Below, piece by piece: positions 9,147-17,113 of a DNA stretch of 21,615 nt; position 1 is the first letter of the stretch; the number at the start of each line of letters is the position of its first letter. The DNA comes from Guyanagaster necrorhizus (lineage: Eukaryota; Basidiomycota; Agaricomycetes; Agaricales; Physalacriaceae): positions 69,486 through 91,100 of the forward strand of contig NW_025064912.1 of the NCBI RefSeq assembly GCF_019112545.1, given 5' to 3'. The notes under the pieces are model-generated. The model searched no databases. It was not told the origin of the DNA and worked only from the letters and a program-made list of their open reading frames with translations. The position numbers and the translations under genes are program-made.

Positions 9147-9420
9147 TGTCCGTGCAGTCGAAGAAGCGGAGCAGAAGCGATTCCAAATCCTGTTGACGCC
9201 GCTGAAAAGTAGGCCTATAGTTATCGATGGTACTAATATCGTCGTACTGAGTACTCGAAACGAAATAGATTAACAATACGTACCATTTCTCAATTTCTAG
9301 ATTACAGTCAAAGGATTGCGGAATCAAGGTGTATTTGCAGGTGTTGCAACTCGGAGGTTGAAATCTATGGGCTGTGCAAAGTATTCGCGTAAACAGCATG
9401 CTAGACGCCGTCAGAACCAA
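9147..9420 (-). promoter_or_regulatory. 5' leader or extra first exon of HET copy 1
   Basis: An ATG at 9420 opens a frame to a good donor (GTACGT at 9283); a TTTTCAG acceptor ends at 9202. Joined, the two pieces run in frame, without a stop, into the ATG at 9146. The protein could therefore begin about 64 residues earlier with MVLTASSMLFTRILCTAHRF. This stretch is hydrophobic and Cys-rich and unlike the polar segment after it. It may be a spliced 5' leader instead. Transcript data would decide. Confidence 0.4.
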
Positions 9421-9440
9421 TAATAGGGAGGATCAAGATT

Positions 9441-9566
9441 GGTCGATTATGGGGCGATAATCGTGGGAATAACCATCGTCGACCGCAACTGAATAACCGA
9501 TTCCGGAGTTGATTCTGCGATTATGAGTCGTCGATTACTGGTCGATGATGCCTTCAACCATAATCG
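9441..9566. promoter_or_regulatory. Cluster of CGATTAT / ATAATCG motifs upstream of HET
   Basis: CGATTAT occurs at 9444-9450 and 9518-9524, its reverse complement ATAATCG at 9457-9463 and 9560-9566, and a shorter CGATTA at 9532-9537. The first pair forms a 7-base inverted repeat with a 6-base spacer. The cluster lies 300-420 bases before the main HET start, where a promoter would be. Binding by a factor is inference. Confidence 0.4.
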
Positions 9567-9569
9567 CTG

Positions 9570-10445
9570 CTGAACTGTAACCCTCACTAATAATGACATT
9601 CCACAGTAAGCCCATATATGAGCGAGGACTTATCATCTACAGTAAGTGTTTTTGTTCCTCGTGGTTGGGCTAAGTCCAGCGCTAATTGAGTTGGTTCTGC
9701 GATTGGCCAAGGGCCGTGGGGAGTTTTGCGAGTATGCCATGTGTTCGAGTCTTTTTGGGTGCGCTCTCGTGATGTGGCAGGCATGGCACTACAGTGTCGA
9801 GTCAACCTCTTACTTTATGTGCAAGCTGCAAGGATCCTATTTCTGCTCAGTGATCATTTATACCGTCAACCAAAAATCACCGGGGCATCGCACGGGATAA
9901 AGGAGCAGATGGTGATATCTTTAATTACCTACATGTGTAAATGTGATGAATCTGACAGCAACTCCGACTAGAGGCGTTCTTCACTGTCGATCTCTTTTGT
10001 CATCTTCTTCCTCTTTGTGCCGCCTGTCTTTACTCTTGTATTCTAGTGTCCTCGTGGTACCCGTCACCAATATTATTTGGTACAAGTCACTCTGGAGACT
10101 CTTCAAAGATTCATTTTCTCCATCTTGTCTGTTCGCACATTTATATCATCCTGCATGTTACAGCCTCTAGGAATACCGATATCTGCAACATGGAGATCCT
10201 GTCACTCCTTCGCAAAGGATCATGGGTTGCACACCTTTATACTCTTGTGAATCCGACGTCAGGAAGAAATACCGAAATTTGCATTAATGATACAAACCAC
10301 ATCCAAATCGCTGGGCCCTGCAAAGGTCTCTTTCCAGTGGTGGTCGACCTTCTGAATAATACCTTCAACAAAAGCTTAGAGAAAGATAAAAGAACAACAT
10401 GCCATTGAATTTCAACGGTCACATTACCCTTCGTGTCGCTGACCG
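9570..10445. other. No gene recognised
   Basis: There are several overlapping open stretches (for example 9646-9900 and 10046-10408, plus strand) but no domain, no spliced reading frame and no conserved copy. A piece reading GLFPVVVDLLNNTFNKSLEK lies at about 10320-10385, just before the HEM4 relic, and has no clear link to it. Confidence 0.45.
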
Positions 10446-10447
10446 CG

Positions 10448-10935
10448 ATGACATCCAGGGCCAACATTCTCCTCCTTCGCGAACCTACGCCATCCTCCGA
10501 CACTGGCCAGGACAGGAATGGAGCCATCTTTACTGCAGCAAACAACACGCCTTTCTTGATTCCAGTGGTCGAGACCGTGTTCTCGAATATCAATGAACTC
10601 ACATCCGTAACAGCACAGGGCAATTTTGATGGAGTTGTCATGACCAGCGCACGCTCATGTGAGGCCTGACACAAGGCAAATGGTGCAGCCAAGAACGGTA
10701 CGTGCCGCATTCACTTTCTCGAATTTTGTTCTCAATTTCAGCGACAGAATGTCCGTTCTATGTCGTCGGGAAGGCTACCAGCTCGACATTCTCTCAACGT
10801 TTGAAGGAGAGACCGACGGGCCATGGCGGATCGTGTTCTTTGCACCGTCTGCTGCCGAATTCATTCTACCCTTTCTGAAGGAGGGGTTCGACGTGGATTC
10901 AGTGAATATTGCTGTCATTTGACCAACCACGCATT
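10448..10935 (+). pseudogene. HEM4: Uroporphyrinogen-III synthase (HEM4/HemD) pseudogene
   Basis: Uroporphyrinogen-III synthase closes hydroxymethylbilane to uroporphyrinogen III in heme synthesis. The frame starts at 10448 and reads ANILLLREPTP, PFLIPVVETVFSNINEL and FDGVVMTSARSCEA, the usual N-terminal half. A TGA at 10667 replaces the next codon, where related proteins have tryptophan. The frame then runs on as HKANGAAKN to a 44-base intron (GTACGT 10698 to TTTCAG 10741) and continues in phase as TECPFYVVGKATSS. The part that normally follows is missing, and the sequence jumps, in another frame, to DGPWRIVFFAPSAAEFILPF and VNIAVI, then TGA, then PTT, where the family has GPTT. Two stops, a frame change and a large internal deletion make it non-functional. 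A working copy is expected elsewhere, since the enzyme is essential. Confidence 0.88.
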
Positions 10936-10976
10936 AATATCAAAGCAATTCAATACATGAAACATTATAGACAAAC

Positions 10977-11148
10977 CTGGAGCATACGCATTAACAGTGA
11001 TACTGTATTTACCGACTTCATGCGCTAACCATGTATAATTGAGAATAAATGCAAAGTTCACCTGAAGGAGGCGCGGTCCCACTGGCACATTGTGTGAGCC
11101 CACGTATAGCCCACTTGGAGGCACCATATGCTGGTAGGTTAGGAGATC
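10977..11148 (-). pseudogene. Short-chain dehydrogenase fragment (diacetyl/acetoin reductase-like)
   Basis: Only the catalytic region of a short-chain dehydrogenase/reductase is left, on the minus strand. The first piece (from 11148, after a TCATAG acceptor) reads GSPNLPAYGASKWAIRGLTQ, which holds the family's YxxxK catalytic motif as YGASK. A second piece (11024-10977), after a GTTAG acceptor, reads HEVGKYSITVNAYAPG and ends at a GTTTGT donor. NAYAPG directly after the conserved ITV is typical of diacetyl/acetoin reductases. The N-terminal NAD(P)-binding half and the C-terminus are not found nearby: upstream is unrelated, and downstream lies the HEM4 relic, tail to tail with it. I take it as a captured or decayed fragment. 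Confidence 0.75.
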
Positions 11149-11449
11149 CTATGAGAGTGAACTTGGTTATATTCGTGGTTAATGTCCTTGGGCAAAAACC
11201 GGCGCACGTTACTTGCCAGCGATGTGTCAAATCAAATACATGGGCCATCACAGAAGTATATTTCCAGTGATTGAGCGCCACATTTACGAGGAAACAAAGA
11301 AGACCGGCAGATAACGACAGAGTGGGAAACTAACTTCTCGGATATCTTGAGGTCATAGTGATGCCAAGGTAATACACTGCGACGGTTCATTGTTCGTCAA
11401 CAATAACAGCTCCGCCGGTCAAAAATATACATTATTTAGACTGAGAGCA

Positions 11450-11743
11450 TCACGGTCTCTCCACAGAAGAATTCGCAGTCCAAATTTCCCAAGCACCCAG
11501 AACGGAACTCAAAATCGCGTTGTCGATACCAACACACCAATCTCGGTGGCGCATCCAGTTACCTGGATTATACTCAACATTCCCAAGAGAGACATCACAC
11601 CCTTGTCCCAAACACACTACCTTGTCCCGTTCGATCCTGTCCGCATCAACCCAGGGCTTACACCCGAGGAAAAGTCGCCTCCGCTTCCCATCGTTCCGGC
11701 TAAACCGATACAACGGGCTCTCGAACGTTTTCAGGAAACTCAC
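11450..11743 (-). CDS. Possible Cys/His-rich zinc-binding fragment
   Basis: A minus-strand frame of 97 codons includes LFLGCKPWVDADRIERDKVV, then CLGQGC, then NPGNWMRHRDWC. The C-x4-C and W-x2-H-x3-C spacing resembles a Cys/His motif I have seen in unnamed Agaricomycete proteins (C..C..., W.kHr..C), probably zinc binding. The plus strand is open over the same stretch for 144 codons without a recognisable motif. No start, intron or neighbour supports a full gene, so this is a candidate relic only. Confidence 0.3.
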   Translation of the reverse strand: MSFLKTFESPLYRFSRNDGKRRRLFLGCKPWVDADRIERDKVVCLGQGCDVSLGNVEYNPGNWMRHRDWCVGIDNAILSSVLGAWEIWTANSSVERP

Positions 11744-11893
11744 TTCGGGACCGTTCTACGACACGAGGAACGTCTCTTTTTGATATATGCTGAGTTTCCG
11801 TGCACGCAGGCTGTAATAAGATGAGCTCTAGCTTGGACTTGGTGAAGAGGCACTGACCAAGATCCTTGCGATTGCGGTTGGAACGGCGATTCT

Positions 11894-12301
11894 TCATGGA
11901 CAGCGATCGTCATTCGGATAGGGTAGGATAATCGCCACCTGCACCTTCCGCGGCGACAGCGGCACGGGTGGCTGGTTTGTCTCGATGGTGCGCTCCAGCC
12001 TGAAGGCGACCGTGAGGTCGAAGATGTTTCGGGAGGCATAGATGGAGCAGGTGTTTGAATCCCACTGAAATCTTGCATTCTGCAATGAGTCTGGACATTT
12101 GTGACTGCTCCGTATGCTGGCACCGAAGTGAGAGACGTCGAGACAAACGCTGGAGAATTCGCAGGGACAGGTTGGCTCAGACCAGATTGGTGGGAGGGAG
12201 GATAGCCGGGTCTGTTCATGACGAGAGGAGAGCGGGAATGGATGCAGCGGATGACGATCATAGTCCAGATTGTTTTTAAGCAGGTCCGTGCAGAGGGACA
12301 A
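11894..12301 (-). CDS. Unrecognised open frame
   Basis: This 135-codon minus-strand frame has a plausible protein-like second half (FQWDSNTCSIYASRNIFDL, then TVAFRLERTIETNQPPVPLS and KVQVAIILPYPN). The first half is Ser/Pro-rich. The opposite strand and another minus frame are also open here, so composition alone does not settle it. It may belong with the Cys/His-rich frame 150 bases downstream. No function can be given. Confidence 0.25.
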   Translation of the reverse strand: MSLCTDLLKNNLDYDRHPLHPFPLSSRHEQTRLSSLPPIWSEPTCPCEFSSVCLDVSHFGASIRSSHKCPDSLQNARFQWDSNTCSIYASRNIFDLTVAFRLERTIETNQPPVPLSPRKVQVAIILPYPNDDRCP

Positions 12302-12399
12302 AGACAGGGGAGGCTGATCTTAGGCGCGCAACAAAGACCAGTCCGAGTGGCACCATTCATCGTCTGGCTCGTTTGCTGCATTCTCATACTTGCGATGCG

Positions 12400-12915
12400 A
12401 GTTCCGTCGATGTCAAATGCTGCACTCTATCACTGGCCGCACGACAAGAGTAGACGAGTGCGCAGCTCGAGATCAAACAGCTCATAGAGCAACATCCTAA
12501 TCTTCGGGAACGTAGTATTGTTCGACCTTCTTTGCGATCATCCGGGAATGGGTTTATCTGCATTCGTGAGGGATGGCACCCTCAGCGTTTGTCATTAGCC
12601 ATGATGGTGCCCATGACGGTGAGAAATGGCATGGTCAGATGTAAAACGAGCACTGCTGACGGGAAGAGGATACTGTCCACAAGTAACGCGATTATTATCT
12701 CCGTGAGCTCTCTGTTTGAATAGAAGATGGTGGGAGAATACGAGACATAGTATGCTCATTGCTGAGTACAGAGACCGGTTTCTAGCCCGACGACGAGAAT
12801 AGCCTGGTATGGCTGTGGATGCACTCTGGAACGTTAGACGCAGTATCGATGTCCATGTCAAACTGCCTATCGCACGATTGAATTGGAGCTGAGAAGATAG
12901 TCAAACCTAAACATG
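12400..12915. other. No gene recognised
   Basis: Short frames occur on both strands with no domain, no splice-linked exons and no second copy in the window. Confidence 0.45.
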
Positions 12916-13388
12916 TTAACCACACACTTTCTCGCTAGTACTCTCAGTCGTATCGCTGCCGCCAGTCGAGAATAAAGATGCCATTGTAGTTGGGGTCCAA
13001 AAACGAGACATTATATCCTGTAGATCGGACTGGGAATGGCGGTCTCGAAAGGTGTGTGAGTCGGAGAGACCGTTATTCTGTCCACGTGTCCGTGACATGT
13101 CGCGTCTATTTGTCCTTTTCTTGACGACATTGGTCAATGTCTCGTCTGTCACAGCACCGACAGGAGTTTCCAGGGTATATATAACTTGAAAAGGATCTGT
13201 TCGTCGTGGAACGACAGAGAGAGCGGGATGTCGTTTTGGCAAGCAGCAGAAAGTATTGGCTGACAGGGAGACAATAGACAGTTCCTTGGGGCCGAAGATA
13301 CCTTGCCAAGTTTCAGAAGATGGGTGTGCCGAAGAGAAAGAGCGGGCTCACTGGTTTGATTTCGAGCGAATCCATCTGGAAGGTTCAT
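12916..13388 (-). CDS. Unrecognised polar open frames, possible C-terminal gene end
   Basis: Two overlapping minus-strand frames cover this stretch. The 108-codon frame (13242-12916) is polar and Thr/Ser-rich and ends KVCG at TAA: pieces include VGAVTDETLTNVVKKRTNRR, SDSHTFRDRHSQSDLQDIM and FSTGGSDTTESTSE. It looks like the soluble tail of a larger protein. The upstream frame (13388-13149) is more hydrophobic (NCLLSPCQPILSAACQ) and could belong to the same gene after a frameshift or an intron I cannot place. Family unknown. Confidence 0.3.
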
Positions 13389-13389
13389 A

Positions 13390-13754
13390 TGAGGGTCGAC
13401 TCGGTCTCACAAGCACATAGACCTTACCCTTCTTCACGACGATAAGATATCCAGAAAGCTGACTAAACTATCATCTGGCATTGGTGAAATCCCTCGGAGC
13501 TGCCGCCATGCGACTACCAACTTCATTTATCCCCACAAATGCGACATGTAGGAGGGAGAGGCTACGCGGTGAACTGTTCACGTCTTCTTCCTATCCAAGG
13601 TCGCAGAGAAGAGAAGAGGTCGAGTAATATCCGAATGTCATACGGGTGGGCCAAGGTCGTAATCAGAAATTTGTGCTTGTAGCTCCTGGCCTGTGACTGA
13701 ATGCTGAAATATCCCAGGTAGTCCATATTCGATTATCGTTGTCCCTATAGATGT
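13390..13754. other. No gene recognised
   Basis: I find no open frame with protein-like character, repeat or RNA gene in this stretch. Confidence 0.45.
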
Positions 13755-14075
13755 TCAAGTTAAAGTAGCTTGGAAGGAAATCCGACACACACCTTCACTT
13801 GGCTTCAGAAGGATACCTATCCAGATATTGATAACCTTCACCCAAAGCCGCGTGCGTTTCCAATTTCCCTTCAGAACCTGGACTTCGATGTGCTGCGCGC
13901 GCACAGGAGAAAGGCCGTATCTTTGTTGCAATGAATGGTGACAGGAAGGGCAGCAGTGCGTAAAGGCTTGAATGTCGGTGACCCACTGGAAGAAAACGAG
14001 TTCAAAATAAAACTGCCGGCACGATGAACATTCTGTGTCGCAATGTTTGTTCGGGCCCAATATAGCCGACGGCAC
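13755..14075 (-). CDS. Possible fragment with two Cys-x2-Cys pairs
   Basis: The 106-codon minus-strand frame carries CDTECSSC near its start and CCPSC about 25 residues later, then QHIEVQVLKGNWKRTRLWVK and INIWIG. The paired cysteines would suit a small zinc ribbon, but I do not recognise a family and another minus frame is also open. The start codon context is ordinary. Treat it as a candidate only. Confidence 0.25.
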   Translation of the reverse strand: MPSAILGPNKHCDTECSSCRQFYFELVFFQWVTDIQAFTHCCPSCHHSLQQRYGLSPVRAQHIEVQVLKGNWKRTRLWVKVINIWIGILLKPSEGVCRISFQATLT

Positions 14076-14327
14076 TTGCCGTCTTTGCCGCTCACACCGA
14101 AACTACGTCTTCTCTATTAGTACCTTCGCCTTCCTTGGCTTCATTATCACTGCTACAATATCACTACCTTCCATTGAATCAAAACATCTTCAACACCAAT
14201 GCTGCATGATATAAAACACTTGTGTTGTGGAAATCCTGGTAGTTGCGCCTCCCAAATTCAACAAGGTCTTGACAAGAATTATTGGTCTCCATTCAATTCG
14301 TAGTGAGGTAACGAATCTCAAGAAGAG

Positions 14328-14604
14328 ATGGCTGCATCTGGAGGACCTTTGCCCTCTATCGAGTCTGGATGTGGTGCGTACGACTATCTTCTACTGGCAA
14401 TTACAGAACTGCAACTGACCACGACTGCCAGCTCTGGTCGCTAATAATGCTGTCACATCCTTGTACCAATTTTTTCTCACTCTTCGCTCGCTCTCCTCAT
14501 TGCCCTCCAACTATCATCAAGTCGTCTCTTCCAGATCTTGTCCCCCTCCCAACCTGACCACCCAATCTAGCCCTCTGAGTTCAGAAAATCCTTCTCCCAA
14601 GTGA
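14328..14604 (+). CDS. Candidate small two-exon protein, 72 residues
   Basis: An ATG at 14328 opens MAASGGPLPSIESGC up to a donor GTGCGT at 14374. A 58-base intron with a branch-like CTGAC 12 bases before its CAG acceptor ends at 14431. The second exon continues in frame as ALVANNAVTSLYQFFLTLRS and a Ser/Pro-rich tail (NLTTQSSPLSSENPSPK) to TGA at 14602-14604. The intron is textbook for these fungi, and the joined protein has a predicted helix followed by a polar tail. I do not recognise it. It could be a complete small gene or the 5' end of a broken larger one, lying just before the HET scraps. Confidence 0.35.
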
Positions 14605-14949
14605 CCTGTCATACCAGAGTCAGTCAAAACTGAAGGAAAATCGGAAAGCTACGTACACCATGTTATAGTAATCTATCACGTTCACGGCACCAACATGCCC
14701 TACGGTGTTCCAATACCTGGTTCAAAGCCTTCAGTTGTGTCCACGCACGACTGCAGGAGCAGTCATTTCCCCAAAACAGCATACATGGGGTTTCAGTGTA
14801 GCTGCATATATGCGACTATTTGCAGCTCTTCAACTCGATTCCTTGGAGGTGACTGGTTTCTGATTACGACATGATTCTGGAGTGTTCACGACGCTTGCTC
14901 TCAGACCACCAGTGCATATCCGCCTTCGAAAGTAACGCCTTCCAGGCCT
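14605..14949. other. No gene recognised
   Basis: This is spacer between the small candidate gene and the HET scraps. I see no coherent frame or repeat. Confidence 0.45.
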
Positions 14950-15235
14950 ATATATCTACTTGTTCTGTCGATAATCACTTTAGCAGCCTGCGATGTGGAT
15001 CAACAAAATACTCGTCCTCTGAGCTTAAAGACGGGCGATTTGCAGTGTGATCGGTGTTGGTTTAGGCGCGCCCAGACATTACAGGAGATCGGGGACTCTG
15101 ATAGGATCATAGCTAGGGATACACCTGACGGACCGCTGCACCGTGTCAAGCGAATAGAAAGGAAGGAAAACTCCAAGGGGGAGATGCTGAAGAGCTTTCA
15201 CTCGTATCTAAGGTCCTCTGAGCAACAGCGACGTC
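14950..15235 (+). pseudogene. HET-domain gene scrap 3a
   Basis: The frame from about 14995 reads RPLSLKTGDLQCDRCWFRRA, then QTLQEIG and DRIIARDTPDGPLH, then EMLKSFHSYLRS. It aligns with residues about 320-380 of HET copy 1 (DGDLDSDRCWFRRAWTLQE onward), including the CWFRRA-x-TLQEIG end of the HET domain. It has diverged much more from both HET copies than they have from each other. The rest of the gene is absent on both sides. It lies on the plus strand, opposite to the other HET genes, and is followed at once by a second scrap of the same region. Confidence 0.8.
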
Positions 15236-15340
15236 AGTATCAGCATATGATTCAAGAATTTGTGCAGATTCACCTAGATGGGATGGATACGCTGATAACT
15301 AAAAGCCAGCCACTTGGCCAGTCATCGATGGCATCAACAT

Positions 15341-15536
15341 GCATGCACACTGAAGGAAACTGGCCATGAGAAGATCGTCGAGGGAGATACACCCAATGGC
15401 CTGCTGCACGTCAAGCCAATGGATGGGAGAAACTATGAAGATGAGGAGATACTAGCAAAGTTTCATGAACAGCTGGAGTCGCTGAATAATGAACGAGGTC
15501 TGTTTGGCTCGCTGGCGAGCATACAGAAGCAGGTGT
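15341..15536 (+). pseudogene. HET-domain gene scrap 3b
   Basis: A second, differently diverged copy of the same HET stretch: HACTLKETG (for RAWTLQEIG), then EKIVEGDTPNGLLHVKPMDG, NYEDEEILAKFHEQLESL and LFGSLASIQKQV. It reaches slightly further than scrap 3a, to the residues that read IFEALSQMQNRV in copy 1. It is in another reading frame from 3a. Its right end abuts the inverted SH3 fragment at 15537 without any spacer. Two HET scraps in a row show either an internal tandem duplication or capture of two separate pieces. Confidence 0.8.
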
Positions 15537-15807
15537 GGTGATGATGTCCCCAGCTGCAAATGAGAGGTCATCGGGGTCGAGGTTGTATACCCATAGATGG
15601 ACCGCTGGTGCTGGTAGCAGGGAGGGCGACCTAACAATCGGGGAAGAACGGACAGGAGCCGGTGTCAAGGCCTGGAGAAACGATAGTTTTCTCTGCAGAC
15701 CGGCAGCCTCTGCTTGGGTGACGAACCCGTTGGCAACAAGGAAGTCGATGTTCGAGGCCGTCTGCGAGGCGGTGTGAGTGAGAAGGGTGAAAATGGCGGA
15801 AAGAACT
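15537..15807 (-). pseudogene. Inverted SH3 gene fragment, copy B
   Basis: The minus strand reads TLLTHTASQTASNIDFLVAN, EAAGLQRKLSFLQ, a proline-rich linker and VYNLDPDDLSFAAGDIITT. This is the N-terminal half of the SH3 gene at 17625, ending inside the SH3 domain before the WW and ALFPANY motifs. A few residues of the linker and RT loop are deleted in frame. The frame is not interrupted and runs through the junction into the antisense of HET scrap 3b as far as 15411. The initiator ATG of the intact gene is absent, and its 5' flank matches pseudogene A, not the intact gene. Confidence 0.85.
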
Positions 15808-16188
15808 CTTGTTTTTCTTCTCCCTCACTCTCCACTGTACGCAACATTCACTCATTCGTTGGTGCTAGGTGTGACGCAGAACCAGAATGTTGCGAAACAG
15901 GTGCGGGAGGAAGTAAAGCGACAATATGGGCTGGGAAAGGCATCACCGATGTTGGCAGCGCAATTGTACCATATGATGTTGCACCCTCTCCTTCTTGCTT
16001 CATTCCTCGCCGATGGAAATAGACAGAATTGAAGAATTGAACGTAACAATAAAGAAGCACCGCGCATGATGATCGAACGGCTTTGGGAATTATTGGAAAA
16101 AGCGGAGGGATGGAATATTGATGAAGATGGTTTGAGCATCAAATTCCTCATGACACGCGTCGATATCTACCATCACAAGTGGGATGTA
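15537..16188 (-). repeat. Inverted partial duplicate (matches 1165-1850)
   Basis: This segment, SH3 fragment B plus relic X copy B, is similar to 1165-1850 read on the other strand. The join between the SH3 5' end and relic X is the same in both, so copies A and B share an ancestor that already had this join. The intact SH3 gene at 17625 does not have it. Confidence 0.85.
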
Positions 16189-16248
16189 ATGAAGAATCTT
16201 GTTCGTCACAGAGATATGCTAGCGAAAATATCAGCCAGCTGGGACTAA
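15793..16248 (+). pseudogene. Relic X, copy B: coiled-coil-like protein
   Basis: From ATGGCGGAAAG at 15793 the frame reads AERTLVFLLPHSPLYATFTH, LVLGVTQNQNVAKQVREEVK, QYGLGKASPMLAAQLYHMML and HPLLLASFLAD, then meets a TGA at 16030. The same frame resumes as MMIERLWELLEKAEGWNID, then LMTRVDIYHHKW and NLVRHRDMLAKISASWD, ending at 16248. Around the TGA a neighbouring frame reads MEIDRIEELNVTIKKHRA, which fits better as protein; two compensating shifts would join all three pieces. It is longer at its 3' end than the inverted copy. The helical, charged make-up and HPLLLAS motif recall the soluble part of fungal CorA-like proteins, without proof. The opposite strand is open for 99 codons in both copies. 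Confidence 0.45.
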
Positions 16249-16249
16249 T

Positions 16250-16897
16250 CACAAAAACTAAAAGATACACACCGATGTCCCTAGGACTTGTATTCTGGGT
16301 AAATCGCTTTGATCCTGGTTACTCGCCGGATAATATATTGGAAGCTGCACACTCGAATTAGAAAAGAAACAGCAGATATTCTGGCTACGCACCAAGAACC
16401 TCTCTAGAAGGTAACGACATTGTCTACCGCCAAGTGCTCCATGTCAGCGGACAGGATCTCTTCGTTGCTTGCTCATTATCGAAGAAGAAGGCTGTTATGG
16501 AAGCAGTAGTCTTCGTATAGACGCCCCGTCGTCATCGTGGTCAGAGGTCAAAGTCGATACCACACAGCCACCATCCACCTTCGCCTGTTACGATCACCAC
16601 CTCCGACGACGAAGAGGGATATTTGTACTGGATCCATTACTCGAGTTGGAGACCTCCCTCGTTTCTGCCGTTGTCTGCGAAAATTTTTACTTCTTCCCGT
16701 GAGGCGGCGTAAAATGGAAGACCAGGCCTCGCTTTGTACCCTCGTCGCGCAAGTGACGGATGCTTTTTCTCCTTCTCCTGCCCTCGTGTTGCCTTCAAGA
16801 AGCTAACGTACAGGCCTCGACGTGCGAATTACGACAAGTCAGTACTAGCCGTTAAAAGGCCAGCCAACCACAAATTACTCCTTCCTCACAAACAACG
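16250..16897. promoter_or_regulatory. Intergenic region and promoter of the small conserved gene
   Basis: No convincing gene is present. A frame at 16469-16702 is open, but its sequence has no known motif. The last 100 bases before 16898 are rich in pyrimidines and CAAC/CCAACC repeats and end CTCACAAACAACG directly before the ATG, a typical fungal leader and start context. Confidence 0.5.
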
Positions 16898-17113
16898 ATG
16901 TCTGCTCGCACTGCTACTCCGTCTATCTTCGGCGCACCCAACGAGTCCGCCGAGTCTTCTGGTCGTGCCCTCGGCAGCCCCAACACTGGACTCGGAAGGG
17001 GTGGTGTCGGCAAGCAAAAGGAGGCTCTGAAGCTGCGCTTGGACCTGAACTTGGAGGTGGAGATCGCCATCCAGGCCAAGGTCAATGGTGATATCACGCT
17101 TTCCCTCCTGTGA
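16898..17113 (+). CDS. Small conserved fungal protein, 71 residues
   Basis: This single uninterrupted frame starts in excellent context (ACAACG ATG TCT). It reads MSARTATPSIFGAPNESAES, a Gly/Ser-rich middle (RALGSPNTGLGRGGVGKQ), and a strongly patterned C-terminus: ALKLRLDLNLEVEIAIQAK, VNGDITLSLL, stop. The alternating hydrophobic pattern of the C-terminus suggests a short beta hairpin. I recall very similar small proteins of unknown function from many Agaricomycetes, with the KLRLDLNLEVE core also in other fungi; I know no experimental role. No signal peptide or membrane segment is visible. It is intact and outside the duplicated blocks, which suggests that it belongs to the ordinary, non-accessory gene set and marks a stable point in this locus. 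Confidence 0.88.
   Translation: MSARTATPSIFGAPNESAESSGRALGSPNTGLGRGGVGKQKEALKLRLDLNLEVEIAIQAKVNGDITLSLL

Noticed and set aside
10237..10710. A 157-codon minus-strand frame
   Set aside because: It is antisense to the HEM4 relic, where the plus strand gives clear family motifs and a phase-correct intron.
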